The notes: generated by a model not told the origin, from the sequence alone. 16,981 bases of DNA from Sporomusaceae bacterium (GCA_022839045.1 JALHDI010000059.1:1-16981), one strand, 5' to 3'. Counted from the first letter of the stretch, positions 7,041 to 14,364 are shown. Numbers and translations: made by a program.

Positions 7041-8081
7041 CTACTTTACCGTCGCCCTAAACCAGCTGTCGACCATGGTCGGGATGGGCAACGGGCGAGA
7101 CTGGAGGGCGATGTAGCGGACGGGCGGCTTGTTCTCGATCCAGCTTTTCGGCACACGGGGCAGGTTGAACGTGCCGTTGACGACGTCGATGATCGACGCG
7201 TAGGCCAGCGTGAAGCCGGTGGCAGCCGAGTCGTCAGACACCATGATGACGGTGCCGCTCGGCAGCAGCGGCTTTTCGACGTTGTCGGTCGGATCAATGT
7301 ACCATTCCTCATACGAGAGGATGTCCAGGCCGATTTCGTTGATGTGGGCCATGAAGCTGGTGCCATTGGCGTCCTTGGCCCGTGGCGAGAAGTTGCCGAA
7401 GTTCGCGCTCGCAGTGTTAAAATACTGGGTAACCTTGGGATGGGCCAGGAAGAGGTCGGCCGCGTCGGTATCCATGACCACGTGGCTCGGCGTGAAGCCG
7501 GCCTTGGCCAGGGCGCGTTTCCACCGCTTCAGGTCGCCGATCGGGTCGCTTTCGAGGTCAGAGGCGACATAGTCCCACTTGGCCTTGTTGACCAGCGCTT
7601 CGGTCTGCGTGTGGCTGAAATTGATGGTGATATTGATGCCCTCGCCAACCACGGGAATCGTGCCGGTGGTCAGAGCCAGGGCGGCCATCCATTCCTCACG
7701 GCGGGCGATCATGTCGTCAAAGCTGGCCAGCTGTTCACCGATCAGAGCCGCCAGCCGGTCGTCGGGGGAACTGCCGGAATAGATGTTTTCGCCGGGCAGC
7801 CGGGTTTCCAGGTCCTCGCCGGTGAACGGATAGTCCGGCGCCACCATGGGCGGCCGGTAGGTCTGGGTGGTGAACCCTTCGAGCGCTACAGTCTTGCTGC
7901 CAATGCGCTGGCTGACGAACGGCGCCAGCTTCCGTTTGCCTTTGACGACGTCGATGTCGATGACCGGCGTGACGACCCGGTAAGGCTTGGTGAAAAACGT
8001 GTTGATCAGGAAACGCTTCGCCGGTTTCATGAGCCGGACGGCCCCCAGCAGGGCGCGGGTCTCGAACATGCTGATGGTCAT
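7041..8081 (-). CDS. Major capsid protein (lambda gpE family)
   Basis: This 346-aa protein starts at ATG 8081 with AAGGAGG upstream. It shows the gpE-family pattern (pfam03864): an early helix (FLINTFFTKPYRVVTPVIDI), then VVKGKRKLAPFVSQRIG, VALEGFTTQTYRPPMVAPDY and a central helical region. Near the C-terminus is SWIENKPPVRYIALQSRPLP. The length agrees with lambda E (341 aa). It adopts the HK97 fold and forms the icosahedral shell together with the decoration protein encoded just upstream. The 13-bp gap to that gene and the strong ribosome binding site suit high expression. The family call is firm because portal, protease and decoration genes next to it are also lambda-type. Confidence 0.94.
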   Translation of the reverse strand: MTISMFETRALLGAVRLMKPAKRFLINTFFTKPYRVVTPVIDIDVVKGKRKLAPFVSQRIGSKTVALEGFTTQTYRPPMVAPDYPFTGEDLETRLPGENIYSGSSPDDRLAALIGEQLASFDDMIARREEWMAALALTTGTIPVVGEGINITINFSHTQTEALVNKAKWDYVASDLESDPIGDLKRWKRALAKAGFTPSHVVMDTDAADLFLAHPKVTQYFNTASANFGNFSPRAKDANGTSFMAHINEIGLDILSYEEWYIDPTDNVEKPLLPSGTVIMVSDDSAATGFTLAYASIIDVVNGTFNLPRVPKSWIENKPPVRYIALQSRPLPIPTMVDSWFRATVK

Positions 8082-8094
8082 TGTTCATTCCTCC

Positions 8095-8475
8095 TTACGC
8101 CGGCTCAGCCGACTTGATGAAGATTCCGAGCTTGCGCAGCGCCGCCTTATGATTGGCGTCGGTGTCGTCGCCGCCGAAGGTCAACGCCGCGCCGTTGTAT
8201 TCTCCTGTCAGGTATACCGGTGCGACCTTATCGGCCGCCGTAGCGTCCGTGTCGTTGGCGAGGATGGCATAGGGCGCCTCCTCGCCCGTTTCCGCAGCGG
8301 AGTCTACGGCAACGGCCTTGCCGCTTACGGTCACAATACCGAGGACCGTCCCCCGCGAATAGTTATTGCCGCTGGCAATCGTCACGTAATCGGTGACGAC
8401 CGGAAAACCGGAACCGGTAACGAACAGGTTGTCGCGAGTCACGGACTCGCTGGTGACGCCATAGTTTTCATTCAT
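8095..8475 (-). CDS. Head decoration protein (lambda gpD-like)
   Basis: This 126-aa protein begins NENYGVTSESVTRDNLFVTG. It continues with IASGNNYSRGTVLGIVTVSGKAVAVD, APYAILANDTDATAADKVAPVYLTGEYN and an end in ALRKLGIFIKSAEPA. This is the HDPD family (pfam02924, lambda D/Shp), about 110-130 aa, whose trimers stabilise the expanded capsid. The family hallmarks are the Gly-rich GTVLG turn and the YLTGEYN segment near the end, both present. It sits between the protease/scaffold and the capsid gene as in lambda (C-Nu3-D-E). The start ATG at 8475 has GGGAGG upstream. Confidence 0.92.
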   Translation of the reverse strand: MNENYGVTSESVTRDNLFVTGSGFPVVTDYVTIASGNNYSRGTVLGIVTVSGKAVAVDSAAETGEEAPYAILANDTDATAADKVAPVYLTGEYNGAALTFGGDDTDANHKAALRKLGIFIKSAEPA

Positions 8476-8478
8476 GGG

Positions 8479-8844
8479 TTATTTCCTCCCTTCGTTGATG
8501 TAGCCGGCGATTTTATTCGCCGCCGCGTCGATCTCTTTTTGCTCCTGATCTTTCGCGTCGGGAGCGGGCGGGGTTTTGACGCCCAGCAAGCCCGACGCAG
8601 CGACATCGTCGTCACGATTCTTCAGGTGCGCGGCGCCGGCGGCCTTCTGGGCGGCGACAATCTGCATCGACACCTTCTCGGCGCTGTCGCCGGTTTCGTA
8701 GCGAGCCTTGTCCACCAAGGCTTCAAACCCCGGCATTGCAACTTCGTCAAGGGCCTTCATCCTGGTTCGCTCAGCGGTGACTCCTTCCTGGAAGATCTGA
8801 TTATACAGTTCGGGGTGCTTGGCTTTCAGTTCCTCAAGATTCAA
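8479..8844 (-). CDS. Nested scaffold protein candidate (lambda Nu3-like), in frame within the protease gene
   Basis: Inside the protease gene, AGGAGG (8858-8853 on the minus strand) lies exactly 8 nt before an in-frame TTG at 8844, codon 251. Translation from there would give a 121-aa protein starting LNLEELKAKHPELYNQIFQE. It contains GVTAERTRMKALDEVAMPGF, a long Ala/Lys/Gln-rich helix and a C-terminal helix. This matches the scaffold part of protease-scaffold fusions and the design of lambda C/Nu3, where scaffold is made from an in-frame internal start. The site also encodes Glu-Glu-Glu (GAGGAGGAG), so it could be a coding coincidence. However, spacing and domain boundary coincide: it falls right after the linker. 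Confidence 0.62.
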   Translation of the reverse strand: MNLEELKAKHPELYNQIFQEGVTAERTRMKALDEVAMPGFEALVDKARYETGDSAEKVSMQIVAAQKAAGAAHLKNRDDDVAASGLLGVKTPPAPDAKDQEQKEIDAAANKIAGYINEGRK

Positions 8845-9594
8845 AATGCTCTCCTCCTCGTCTTTGTTCTCCGTCGCCGGCGCTGCCGGCGCGGCGGGTT
8901 TAGTTGCAGCCGCCGGCATTATCACCGGCAACGTTGCATAGGCTGTCAGGTCGAAGGCCATCCCGGCGATGTTCAGCACTTTGCCGCTCATCGACGCGGT
9001 CACCTGGCTCCCTTCGACCTCATCGGCAAAGCCGTGCTCGACAGCATCGGCCGCCGTCATCCATGTGGTGGCATCCATTATGGTAATGATCTCGTCTCGC
9101 GTCTTTTTGGTGACACGGCCGGCATAGGTTGCCACGATGCCCTCCTTGATCTTGTCAAGGAAATCCGCCATCTCTCGCATTTCTGCGGCGAAGTAGGCCC
9201 CCCAGAGCGTCAATAGCGGGTTGTGGATCATCATGTAGGCCCCGGGCGGCATGATGATTTTGTTGCCTGCCATGACGATGACCGACATGATGCTGGCGGC
9301 AACGCCATCGATGTACATGGTAACGTTGGCTGGGTGTTGCCGAATCATGTTGTGAATCGCCTGGCCGGCGAACACGCTTCCGCCCGGGCTGTTGACATGG
9401 ACATTGATCTGGCCGACGTTGCCGGCCTCCTTGAGCGCGTTCTGCACCTTGCGCGGCGTGACAACGGAATTCTCGTCGGTGAACCATCCTGCGGCGTCCA
9501 CCACCGGGCCATACAGGTTAAGGTCGATGCTATTGCTCGTTTTGTTGGTTATCGTCGGAATTCGGTTCACGGGCTGTAACAGTTTTTTCAACAA
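8479..9594 (-). CDS. ClpP-type prohead maturation protease with C-terminal scaffold region
   Basis: This 371-aa protein starts at TTG 9594 with GGAGGG 4 nt upstream, and its first 65 bp overlap the portal gene. Residues about 20-200 form a ClpP/S14-like serine protease. The substrate strand INVHVNSPGGSVFAG is followed by GVAASIMSV with the probable nucleophile Ser101, YMMIHNP with His124, and an acidic partner near Asp174 in TIMDATTW. The protease trims head proteins during maturation. An Ala/Pro-rich linker (about 225-240) leads to a charged helical C-terminal part (250-371) typical of a fused scaffold. An internal start before residue 251 would make that part separately. Protease and portal in overlapping frames are typical of lambda-type heads. 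Confidence 0.92.
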   Translation of the reverse strand: MLKKLLQPVNRIPTITNKTSNSIDLNLYGPVVDAAGWFTDENSVVTPRKVQNALKEAGNVGQINVHVNSPGGSVFAGQAIHNMIRQHPANVTMYIDGVAASIMSVIVMAGNKIIMPPGAYMMIHNPLLTLWGAYFAAEMREMADFLDKIKEGIVATYAGRVTKKTRDEIITIMDATTWMTAADAVEHGFADEVEGSQVTASMSGKVLNIAGMAFDLTAYATLPVIMPAAATKPAAPAAPATENKDEEESILNLEELKAKHPELYNQIFQEGVTAERTRMKALDEVAMPGFEALVDKARYETGDSAEKVSMQIVAAQKAAGAAHLKNRDDDVAASGLLGVKTPPAPDAKDQEQKEIDAAANKIAGYINEGRK

Positions 9595-11131
9595 CCAACC
9601 CTCCTTCCCTCATCATCTTTTCCTCGCGGGTGCGCTGGCGCAGGTTGGAATCGAAGTCGCCGCCGGTAAGCTCCGCCGTCTCCCTGGCCCGGGTGCTGAA
9701 GCAGTTCTGAACCCTGACCACCGCAGCGTTGACCTCTTTCAGCGGGTCGATCTGGCCGGGCGACGGTCCATTCCACTCGGCGACGCAGTAAGCCGCGCGG
9801 ACGGCTGGGTCAGCAAAAAAGCCCGGTGCCGCAATGCGGCCGCGGGCGACGGCTTCGCTTAGCCATTCCTCGTATATCGGCTGGCAGAAGTCGGACGCCA
9901 GCCAATCGCGCTGCCGACGGAAAAATTTCCACGCTTCCAGGAGAGCGGCTCGGCTGGCCGAGTAGCTGGCCGTGAAGTGCTTGATTAGCAGTTCCATCGG
10001 GATTTCGAGCGCGGCGCCAATCTGCCGGAGTACCGCCAGCACGAACGGGTCAAAGCTGGCGTTTGGCCGGCAGGGATTGATACCCTCCATTTTTTCCCCG
10101 GGACCCAATTGAACTACAGTGCCGTTCCCGAGTTTCACGTCATCAGGCCTATCATCATCGGAGGTTCCGGAGACAATCCCCGGCCCTTGTTCCTCACCGA
10201 GTTCGAATGCTGATTCCGGTGAATCGGTGGTTATCACCGCGGTAAACAGCCCGGAAACGACCGCCGCCATCAGTTCGGCCTCCGAATACCGGCCGAGCTG
10301 CTTCAGCGATTCGATGACCGGTGCCAGCATCGGCACTCCCCGGCGCTGGCCCGGGCGCTCCATCTCCGTCAGGTGAAGTATGTTCCGCCGACCGGTAAGC
10401 GCCCCGAAGGCTGGCACCCGCATCCACTCGTTCAATTGCGTGTTGAACTGACTGAGCGGGTGGTACTTCGCGATGTGGTAAGCTATCGGCTCGCCATATT
10501 CCCCGGTTTCGATGCCTGCCATAAGTTCCGGCGTGTCCGGTTTGGTCTGCGGGTTGCAAACCCGGTCGCCTTCAATGACCTGCACCCGGAGGCTGTATGC
10601 GCGGCCCGGGCGCGGGATAATGGGCAAGGCCACGAACACATCGCCGGACACTGCCGCCGACAAGAACGTCAGTTGCTGCAGTTGGAAAAAGTCGCACATC
10701 CTGGCGGCATCACAGTCCTTATTCCCGGCCCACAGCCAGAACTCGCGGCGGATTTCTCTCTCTTTCTCGTCCGCCTCGTCGTCAGTCAGCCCCAGGAAGG
10801 CGGCGTCGATCTGCGGGTTGAGCTGCAGGCCCGACCCGACGACGTTCGTCACCTTGGTTTTAATCGCGCCGGTGGCGAGGGGGTTGCCCATGTAGAGGTC
10901 ACGGCTCCGCTGGACAAGCGTCCGATGGTTCAGGGTAATATCGTCGTCGGGCGAGCCGCCGGAATCAGGCCAACTGACTAGAGATTTCTTCGTCCGGCTG
11001 GCACCGTGGTGAGAATAACCCGTGTTCAGGATTTCAAGTTTCTGTCGGGAGACTTCCCTTCGCAGCGCCATGCCCGGAGATACCGCTGCAATGCAGCGGT
11101 CAATAAACGTAGGTTCACGCTGTTTTCTCAT
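9530..11131 (-). CDS. Portal protein (lambda gpB family)
   Basis: This 533-aa protein has lambda-B-type features (pfam05136). HHGASRTKKSLVSWPDSGGS is followed by the conserved helix with LVQRSRDLYMGNPLATGAI and TNVVGSGLQLNPQ. An FWLWAGNKDCDAARMCDF segment follows, then GDVFVALP, and later ILHLTEMERPGQRRGVPML. Twelve copies form the channel through which terminase pumps DNA. The ATG at 11131 overlaps the gpW stop (ATGA), and the last 65 bp overlap the protease gene. Length and order (gpW, portal, protease) are those of lambda. The very hydrophilic C-terminus (NSDDNQQNEQ) is an expected disordered tail. Confidence 0.94.
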   Translation of the reverse strand: MRKQREPTFIDRCIAAVSPGMALRREVSRQKLEILNTGYSHHGASRTKKSLVSWPDSGGSPDDDITLNHRTLVQRSRDLYMGNPLATGAIKTKVTNVVGSGLQLNPQIDAAFLGLTDDEADEKEREIRREFWLWAGNKDCDAARMCDFFQLQQLTFLSAAVSGDVFVALPIIPRPGRAYSLRVQVIEGDRVCNPQTKPDTPELMAGIETGEYGEPIAYHIAKYHPLSQFNTQLNEWMRVPAFGALTGRRNILHLTEMERPGQRRGVPMLAPVIESLKQLGRYSEAELMAAVVSGLFTAVITTDSPESAFELGEEQGPGIVSGTSDDDRPDDVKLGNGTVVQLGPGEKMEGINPCRPNASFDPFVLAVLRQIGAALEIPMELLIKHFTASYSASRAALLEAWKFFRRQRDWLASDFCQPIYEEWLSEAVARGRIAAPGFFADPAVRAAYCVAEWNGPSPGQIDPLKEVNAAVVRVQNCFSTRARETAELTGGDFDSNLRQRTREEKMMREGGLVVEKTVTAREPNSDDNQQNEQ

Positions 11132-11349
11132 GTGTCAAGCGGCACCACCCTTCTGAATCGTTTCGTACTGCCCTGTAGCCGTGCGACTTCCCTAGACCAA
11201 AAGCTTATCCGTTCCTTGACCTCGGCCGCATCAGACCGCGTCAGGCTCCGGCTGCCTATCCGGTATTCCCGTCCGGTGGCCAGGGCAAGGTCAGCGTCCA
11301 GCCAGGCGGCTAGGTGCTGCTGGGCTTGTTCAAGTGTCCACGACGCCAT
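11128..11349 (-). CDS. Head-tail joining/neck protein gpW-like
   Basis: This 73-aa protein starts at ATG 11349 with GAGGAGG about 8 nt upstream. The sequence ASWTLEQAQQHLAAWLDADL is followed by ALATGREYRIGSRSLTRSDA and ERISFWSREVARLQ. It is the gpW pattern (pfam02831): two helices around a small hairpin with a GREYRIGSRSLTRSD-like core. In lambda W is 68 aa and acts after packaging to close the portal and create the site for FII. It sits between the large terminase and the portal as in lambda, starting 13 bp after the terminase stop and overlapping the portal start by 4 bp. Confidence 0.9.
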   Translation of the reverse strand: MASWTLEQAQQHLAAWLDADLALATGREYRIGSRSLTRSDAAEVKERISFWSREVARLQGSTKRFRRVVPLDT

Positions 11350-11362
11350 ACTATAATCCTCC

Positions 11363-13240
11363 TCAGACTGAAACGCCGGAGCTTACCACCCGGCGTTTCT
11401 TTGCTTTTGGCGCGGTCGGCGCCGTATTCTTTTGCTTGGCCGTCTTAGCTAACAGTTCCAAATTGGGGTTCAATATCTCCAAGGCGGCCGTGGCGTATTT
11501 CCTGATATCAAGCGGCTCGTTCCGAACACCGGATTTTTTCACCCACTCGATTCGCGGCTTCCCCATGTGGTAAGTTATCTTTCTGGACTCCGACGTCAGC
11601 CCGGCGAAGTAGTCCTCATCATACCCAAAATCTCCCTCTCGCGGGAAATAGCAGTATCCATCATCGACTTCGCTGGCCACTTTCAGGCGGTTTAACACCG
11701 TTTCCTTGCCGGTGTCGTCGCCAATCGGGAACAACGCGACCTTGGCCCGGTTGCTCCTGGTATGCTTGCCCACCAGCGGAACGCCTAGGCCGCCCTTGCC
11801 CTTGATAGCAAACACCCGCCGCGTCTCTTTATTTTTGACGAAGCTGTAAACCTCGGACGTGCAGTGTCCGCCGGAGTCGATACAGGTGCAGAGTATCCGG
11901 AACTGGCTGCCGTCTTCGGCCCGCCATGTCCGCTGCAGCACCTGGTCAAGCTCATCCCATACCTGCTTTTTGTGCGGGTCGCCCATAATCTGCCGGGTTT
12001 CAATTCCCCATGACTGCTTGCCAAGCCCCCAGCCAACAACTTCATATTCCAGCCAGTGGTCCTGCACATCGACAGCGGCCGTGAGCAACAAAACGCCTTC
12101 CGGAACGACCAGCGACTTGTCATCATGCAGACCATAAAATCGACGCCGATCTTCCAGGACACTGGCGTCGATTGATTCTCCCTGGTCATCCACCCAACAC
12201 TCACCGAGAACAGTGTTGATAAACACTTTTAATTTGTTTTTATCTTTTTGCGCTTTCAGCCATTCTTTAGCGCAATCCGCCCAAGAAAAAAAGCCCAACG
12301 GGGCATACAAGGCACTGATATGATACCCCCGCTTAAGTCTGTCCGGATAGTCGGGATTAGTCGCCCGCCATTCGCCGCGCTCGAACATCCATGTTTTCTG
12401 ATGCTCTTTAATTACCGACCCGCAGGCCGGGCAGACCATATGCGCCTTTTGCGACTGTTTTTTCCCCTTATCATCGACCGGAATAACAAAATGTTCCCAA
12501 GTCAATACATGCATGTGATTACATTCGGGACAGGGCACAAAATATTTCCGTTGGTCGCTGTCGTTGTAGTCGGCTTCAATTCGTGACAGCCCGGATATCA
12601 GCGGTGTTGAGGCTTTATAAATTTTGCGGCGCGAGAAGTTTCTTGTCCGCGCTATCGCCAGATCAGCCGGGTCACCTTCGCCCTCAACATCTGGATCATA
12701 TGCATCAAGTTCGTCCAGAAATAGATATCTAACTGAAGTATGGCGCAAGCCGGCGGCGGAATTAGCCCCCGCAAGAACCAAGATGCCACCAGTAAATTCT
12801 TTGCTTAAAATTGTGTTGCCACTATCCCGGCTGCGCGACGGCTTAATTTTTCCTTGTAGGCAGGGAGCATCTTCGATCATCGACGATATACGGGTTTTGG
12901 AAAACTTCTTTGCAATGTCAACCGTCGGTTGCACGGCCATTACAGGGCCGGGCTCCTGGTCGATGATGTATCCCAGCCAGCAGGTTGCGCTGTCAGTCGC
13001 GCCTACCTGAGCGGCCTTCATGTGGATAACCTCTTGTATCGGACTATTTGAAGATAGGCAATCCATTATTTCGCGATTGAAGGGGAACCGATCGGTTCTC
13101 CACCGGCCAGGCTCGGCGCCAGTGGTCGACCTAAGAAATCTATTCTTGTCGGCCCACTGGGATACCGTCAGATTTGAAGGCGGCAGTAGTGCCGAAGTTA
13201 TAATGCGAAGATCCCGCTCAGTCCTCTGTGCCAGGTTCAT
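11363..13240 (-). CDS. terL: Terminase large subunit (GpA family)
   Basis: This 625-aa protein cuts and packages DNA. The ATPase half has a Walker A-like KAAQVGAT (about 75-82), which carries the Gln/Val variation of GpA proteins, and a Walker B RYLFLDELD (about 171-179). A zinc-ribbon-like insert has CPEC (237-240) and CPAC (270-273). The nuclease half has an RNase H-like set of acids: LLTAAVDVQDHWLEYEV (Asp391), CTCIDSGGH (Asp455) and VRNEPLDIRKYA (Asp578). It belongs to pfam05876, with lambda A and other cos-cutting enzymes. The ATG at 13240 overlaps the small subunit gene by 23 bp. The C-terminus is Lys/Ala-rich (KNTAPTAPKAKKRR). GC content looks lower here than in the portal-to-tail block. 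Confidence 0.96.
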   Translation of the reverse strand: MNLAQRTERDLRIITSALLPPSNLTVSQWADKNRFLRSTTGAEPGRWRTDRFPFNREIMDCLSSNSPIQEVIHMKAAQVGATDSATCWLGYIIDQEPGPVMAVQPTVDIAKKFSKTRISSMIEDAPCLQGKIKPSRSRDSGNTILSKEFTGGILVLAGANSAAGLRHTSVRYLFLDELDAYDPDVEGEGDPADLAIARTRNFSRRKIYKASTPLISGLSRIEADYNDSDQRKYFVPCPECNHMHVLTWEHFVIPVDDKGKKQSQKAHMVCPACGSVIKEHQKTWMFERGEWRATNPDYPDRLKRGYHISALYAPLGFFSWADCAKEWLKAQKDKNKLKVFINTVLGECWVDDQGESIDASVLEDRRRFYGLHDDKSLVVPEGVLLLTAAVDVQDHWLEYEVVGWGLGKQSWGIETRQIMGDPHKKQVWDELDQVLQRTWRAEDGSQFRILCTCIDSGGHCTSEVYSFVKNKETRRVFAIKGKGGLGVPLVGKHTRSNRAKVALFPIGDDTGKETVLNRLKVASEVDDGYCYFPREGDFGYDEDYFAGLTSESRKITYHMGKPRIEWVKKSGVRNEPLDIRKYATAALEILNPNLELLAKTAKQKNTAPTAPKAKKRRVVSSGVSV

Positions 13241-13742
13241 TTTGTTTTCCTCGCTTGCGGCGGTGCAGATTATCGGGCTTCCATGCCGCCAGTTCGGTCA
13301 GTGCGTCATAAATCTCTCGCTTGATTATTTCCTGCACGTCTATCAGCTCATCAGCGGCCATAACCTGGGGAGCGCAACGCTGTGGAATCGCTAGCATCCT
13401 GTTTCGTACACCGAGCAAAAGTTCCTGAAAAATCGGGATGATGTAATCCGACCGGTACATTTCTTCTCGCAACTCGGCCAGTTCAATTTCCGCTTTTTCA
13501 CGCTGGGCTTTCGTGAGGAGAGCCTTTTCCTCACTGTAAGAAACCTCGCTATCATCGTCATCTTTTTGTCTGACATAGTTTGCAATATATGTCTGAACCG
13601 ACTCGCACAATTTATATTGACCACGGCCGATTTTTTTGAAAACTCCTTCATCGTCCAGCCGGTTTATATGACGAGTCGTAATCCCAATAACATTCGATAA
13701 TTCCTGCGTGCTGACAACCGTTTCCCGAGTTATCTTTCCCAC
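13218..13742 (-). CDS. terS: Terminase small subunit (Nu1-like DNA packaging protein)
   Basis: This 174-aa protein begins with a winged-HTH-like stretch, VVSTQELSNVIGITTRHINR then LDDEGVFKKIGRGQYKL, the DNA-binding domain of lambda Nu1-type small subunits. An acidic link (DDDDSEVSYSEEKALLTKAQ) is followed by an oligomerising helix (REKAEIELAELREEM) and a C-terminal part expected to hold the large subunit. It should recognise the packaging site (cos), which is probably the non-coding stretch just upstream. The start is GTG 13742 with GGAGGA 7 nt before it. That site lies inside a run of G tracts on the coding strand. It overlaps terL by 23 bp. Confidence 0.9.
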   Translation of the reverse strand: MGKITRETVVSTQELSNVIGITTRHINRLDDEGVFKKIGRGQYKLCESVQTYIANYVRQKDDDDSEVSYSEEKALLTKAQREKAEIELAELREEMYRSDYIIPIFQELLLGVRNRMLAIPQRCAPQVMAADELIDVQEIIKREIYDALTELAAWKPDNLHRRKRGKQNEPGTED

Positions 13743-13894
13743 TAACGAGTCCTCCCCTTACCCCCCTCCCTCCCGGGGGATAATAATCCTGCTCCCAGAA
13801 TCAGACATGATATAAAATTTCTGTGCCTAGACAATTATTGGGGCTCGGAAGACCCGTACCGGCTTTTGTCCCTTGGAAGGACCCGCAAATTATT
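13743..13894 (-). other. Non-coding stretch between HNH and terS: candidate cos/packaging region
   Basis: These 152 bp separate the HNH gene from terS and contain no credible ORF. In lambda- and HK97-like cos phages the cohesive-end site lies here. The plus strand carries two near-direct repeats, GGAAGACCCG (13847-13856) and GGAAGGACCCG (13875-13885), 28 bp apart, which could be terminase binding sites. AT-rich patches flank them. Around 13871-13881 CCTTGGAAGG sits between GTC and AC, an imperfect dyad. No nick position can be assigned from the sequence. The left half holds a promoter candidate and a G-tract cluster, listed separately. Confidence 0.45.
13807..13834 (-). promoter_or_regulatory. 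Possible promoter of the terminase/head operon
   Basis: Reading the minus strand, TTGTCT (13834-13829) and TATCAT (13812-13807) are 16 bp apart, with four and five matches to the consensus hexamers. An A/T-rich spacer lies between them. Transcription would start around 13800 and run into terS. It could instead be internal to a longer late transcript that starts before the HNH gene. Confidence 0.4.
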
Positions 13895-14200
13895 CTAGCC
13901 CGCCTCTTGTAGCCATACTTCAGGATAGAGCGCCGTCAGGTACTCCTCACATTGCCGCTTGATATCGGCGCCGTCCTTGCTCTCCCGCATCTGGTGATGC
14001 TTATAACAAAGGCAGCAACCTTTTTCTATCCTGTCTTCTTTATAAGCTCCGCATGGTTCATGGTGAAATTTCTCGCCTAACGGAACATGACGGCCACAGC
14101 CCTTTATTATGCAGGCGTAACCGTCGCGCTCATGGATGGCTTTATTAAGATCAGCGAGTTTCTTGCCCGTCAATCTCTGTCGCTTCTGCTTTGCTAACAT
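13895..14200 (-). CDS. HNH endonuclease (packaging-associated)
   Basis: This 101-aa protein uses ATG 14200, which overlaps the stop of the small upstream gene. A frame extends further upstream to 14272, but the overlap and protein layout favour this start. The N-terminus is basic (AKQKRQRLTGKKLADLNKAI). The nuclease core has C30 and C35 (RDGYACIIKGCG), the HH pair in EKFHHEPCG (H46, H47), then CCLCYKHHQM with a second Cys pair and the last His residues. This is a Zn-stabilised beta-beta-alpha metal finger. HNH proteins encoded beside terS are needed with terminase for cos cleavage in several phages, and the position here suits that. It could also be a free-standing homing-type nuclease; the metal-finger call is firm. 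Confidence 0.87.
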   Translation of the reverse strand: MLAKQKRQRLTGKKLADLNKAIHERDGYACIIKGCGRHVPLGEKFHHEPCGAYKEDRIEKGCCLCYKHHQMRESKDGADIKRQCEEYLTALYPEVWLQEAG

Positions 14201-14349
14201 CTTTCTTCTTTCCTCTCTTGCGCCGGCGGGCGTCGCTTTGGTCTGATGCGGTCCCGGCAGCGGGCGTTCCATTCGTCATTGGTAGTTGCCCGGCCGCAAT
14301 GCCTGCCATCATCATTAAGCGGGCATTTCGCATTCCTACAGGCCAGCAT
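14194..14349 (-). CDS. Small Cys-rich basic protein, possible zinc finger
   Basis: This 51-aa protein starts at ATG 14349 (or 14355, two codons longer) behind GAGGTGAT. It opens MLACRNAKCPLNDDGRHCGR, giving Cys at 4, 9 and 18, with a fourth near position 31 (NARCRDR) and a last one at the C-terminus. This could bind one zinc ion. The second half is strongly basic (IRPKRRPPAQERKEER), consistent with nucleic-acid binding. Its stop overlaps the HNH start (ATGTTAG), so the two are coupled. I recognise no family. A third frame through the same bases is open but has no ribosome binding site. Confidence 0.62.
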   Translation of the reverse strand: MLACRNAKCPLNDDGRHCGRATTNDEWNARCRDRIRPKRRPPAQERKEERC

Positions 14350-14364
14350 TGCCATCACCTCGCC

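Noticed and set aside
7987..9216. 409-codon plus-strand frame across capsid, decoration and protease genes
   Set aside because: It crosses three convincing minus-strand genes and their junctions, has no translation signals and has shadow-type composition.
9582..9588. A AAA AAC-like heptamer on the minus strand at the portal/protease overlap
   Set aside because: It is not in phase for a -1 shift in either the portal frame (GAA AAA ACT) or the protease frame (AAA AAA CTG). The protease has its own ribosome binding site and TTG start.
14151..14333. 60-codon minus-strand frame over the Cys-rich and HNH genes
   Set aside because: It is a third frame through two better-supported coupled genes and has no ribosome binding site.
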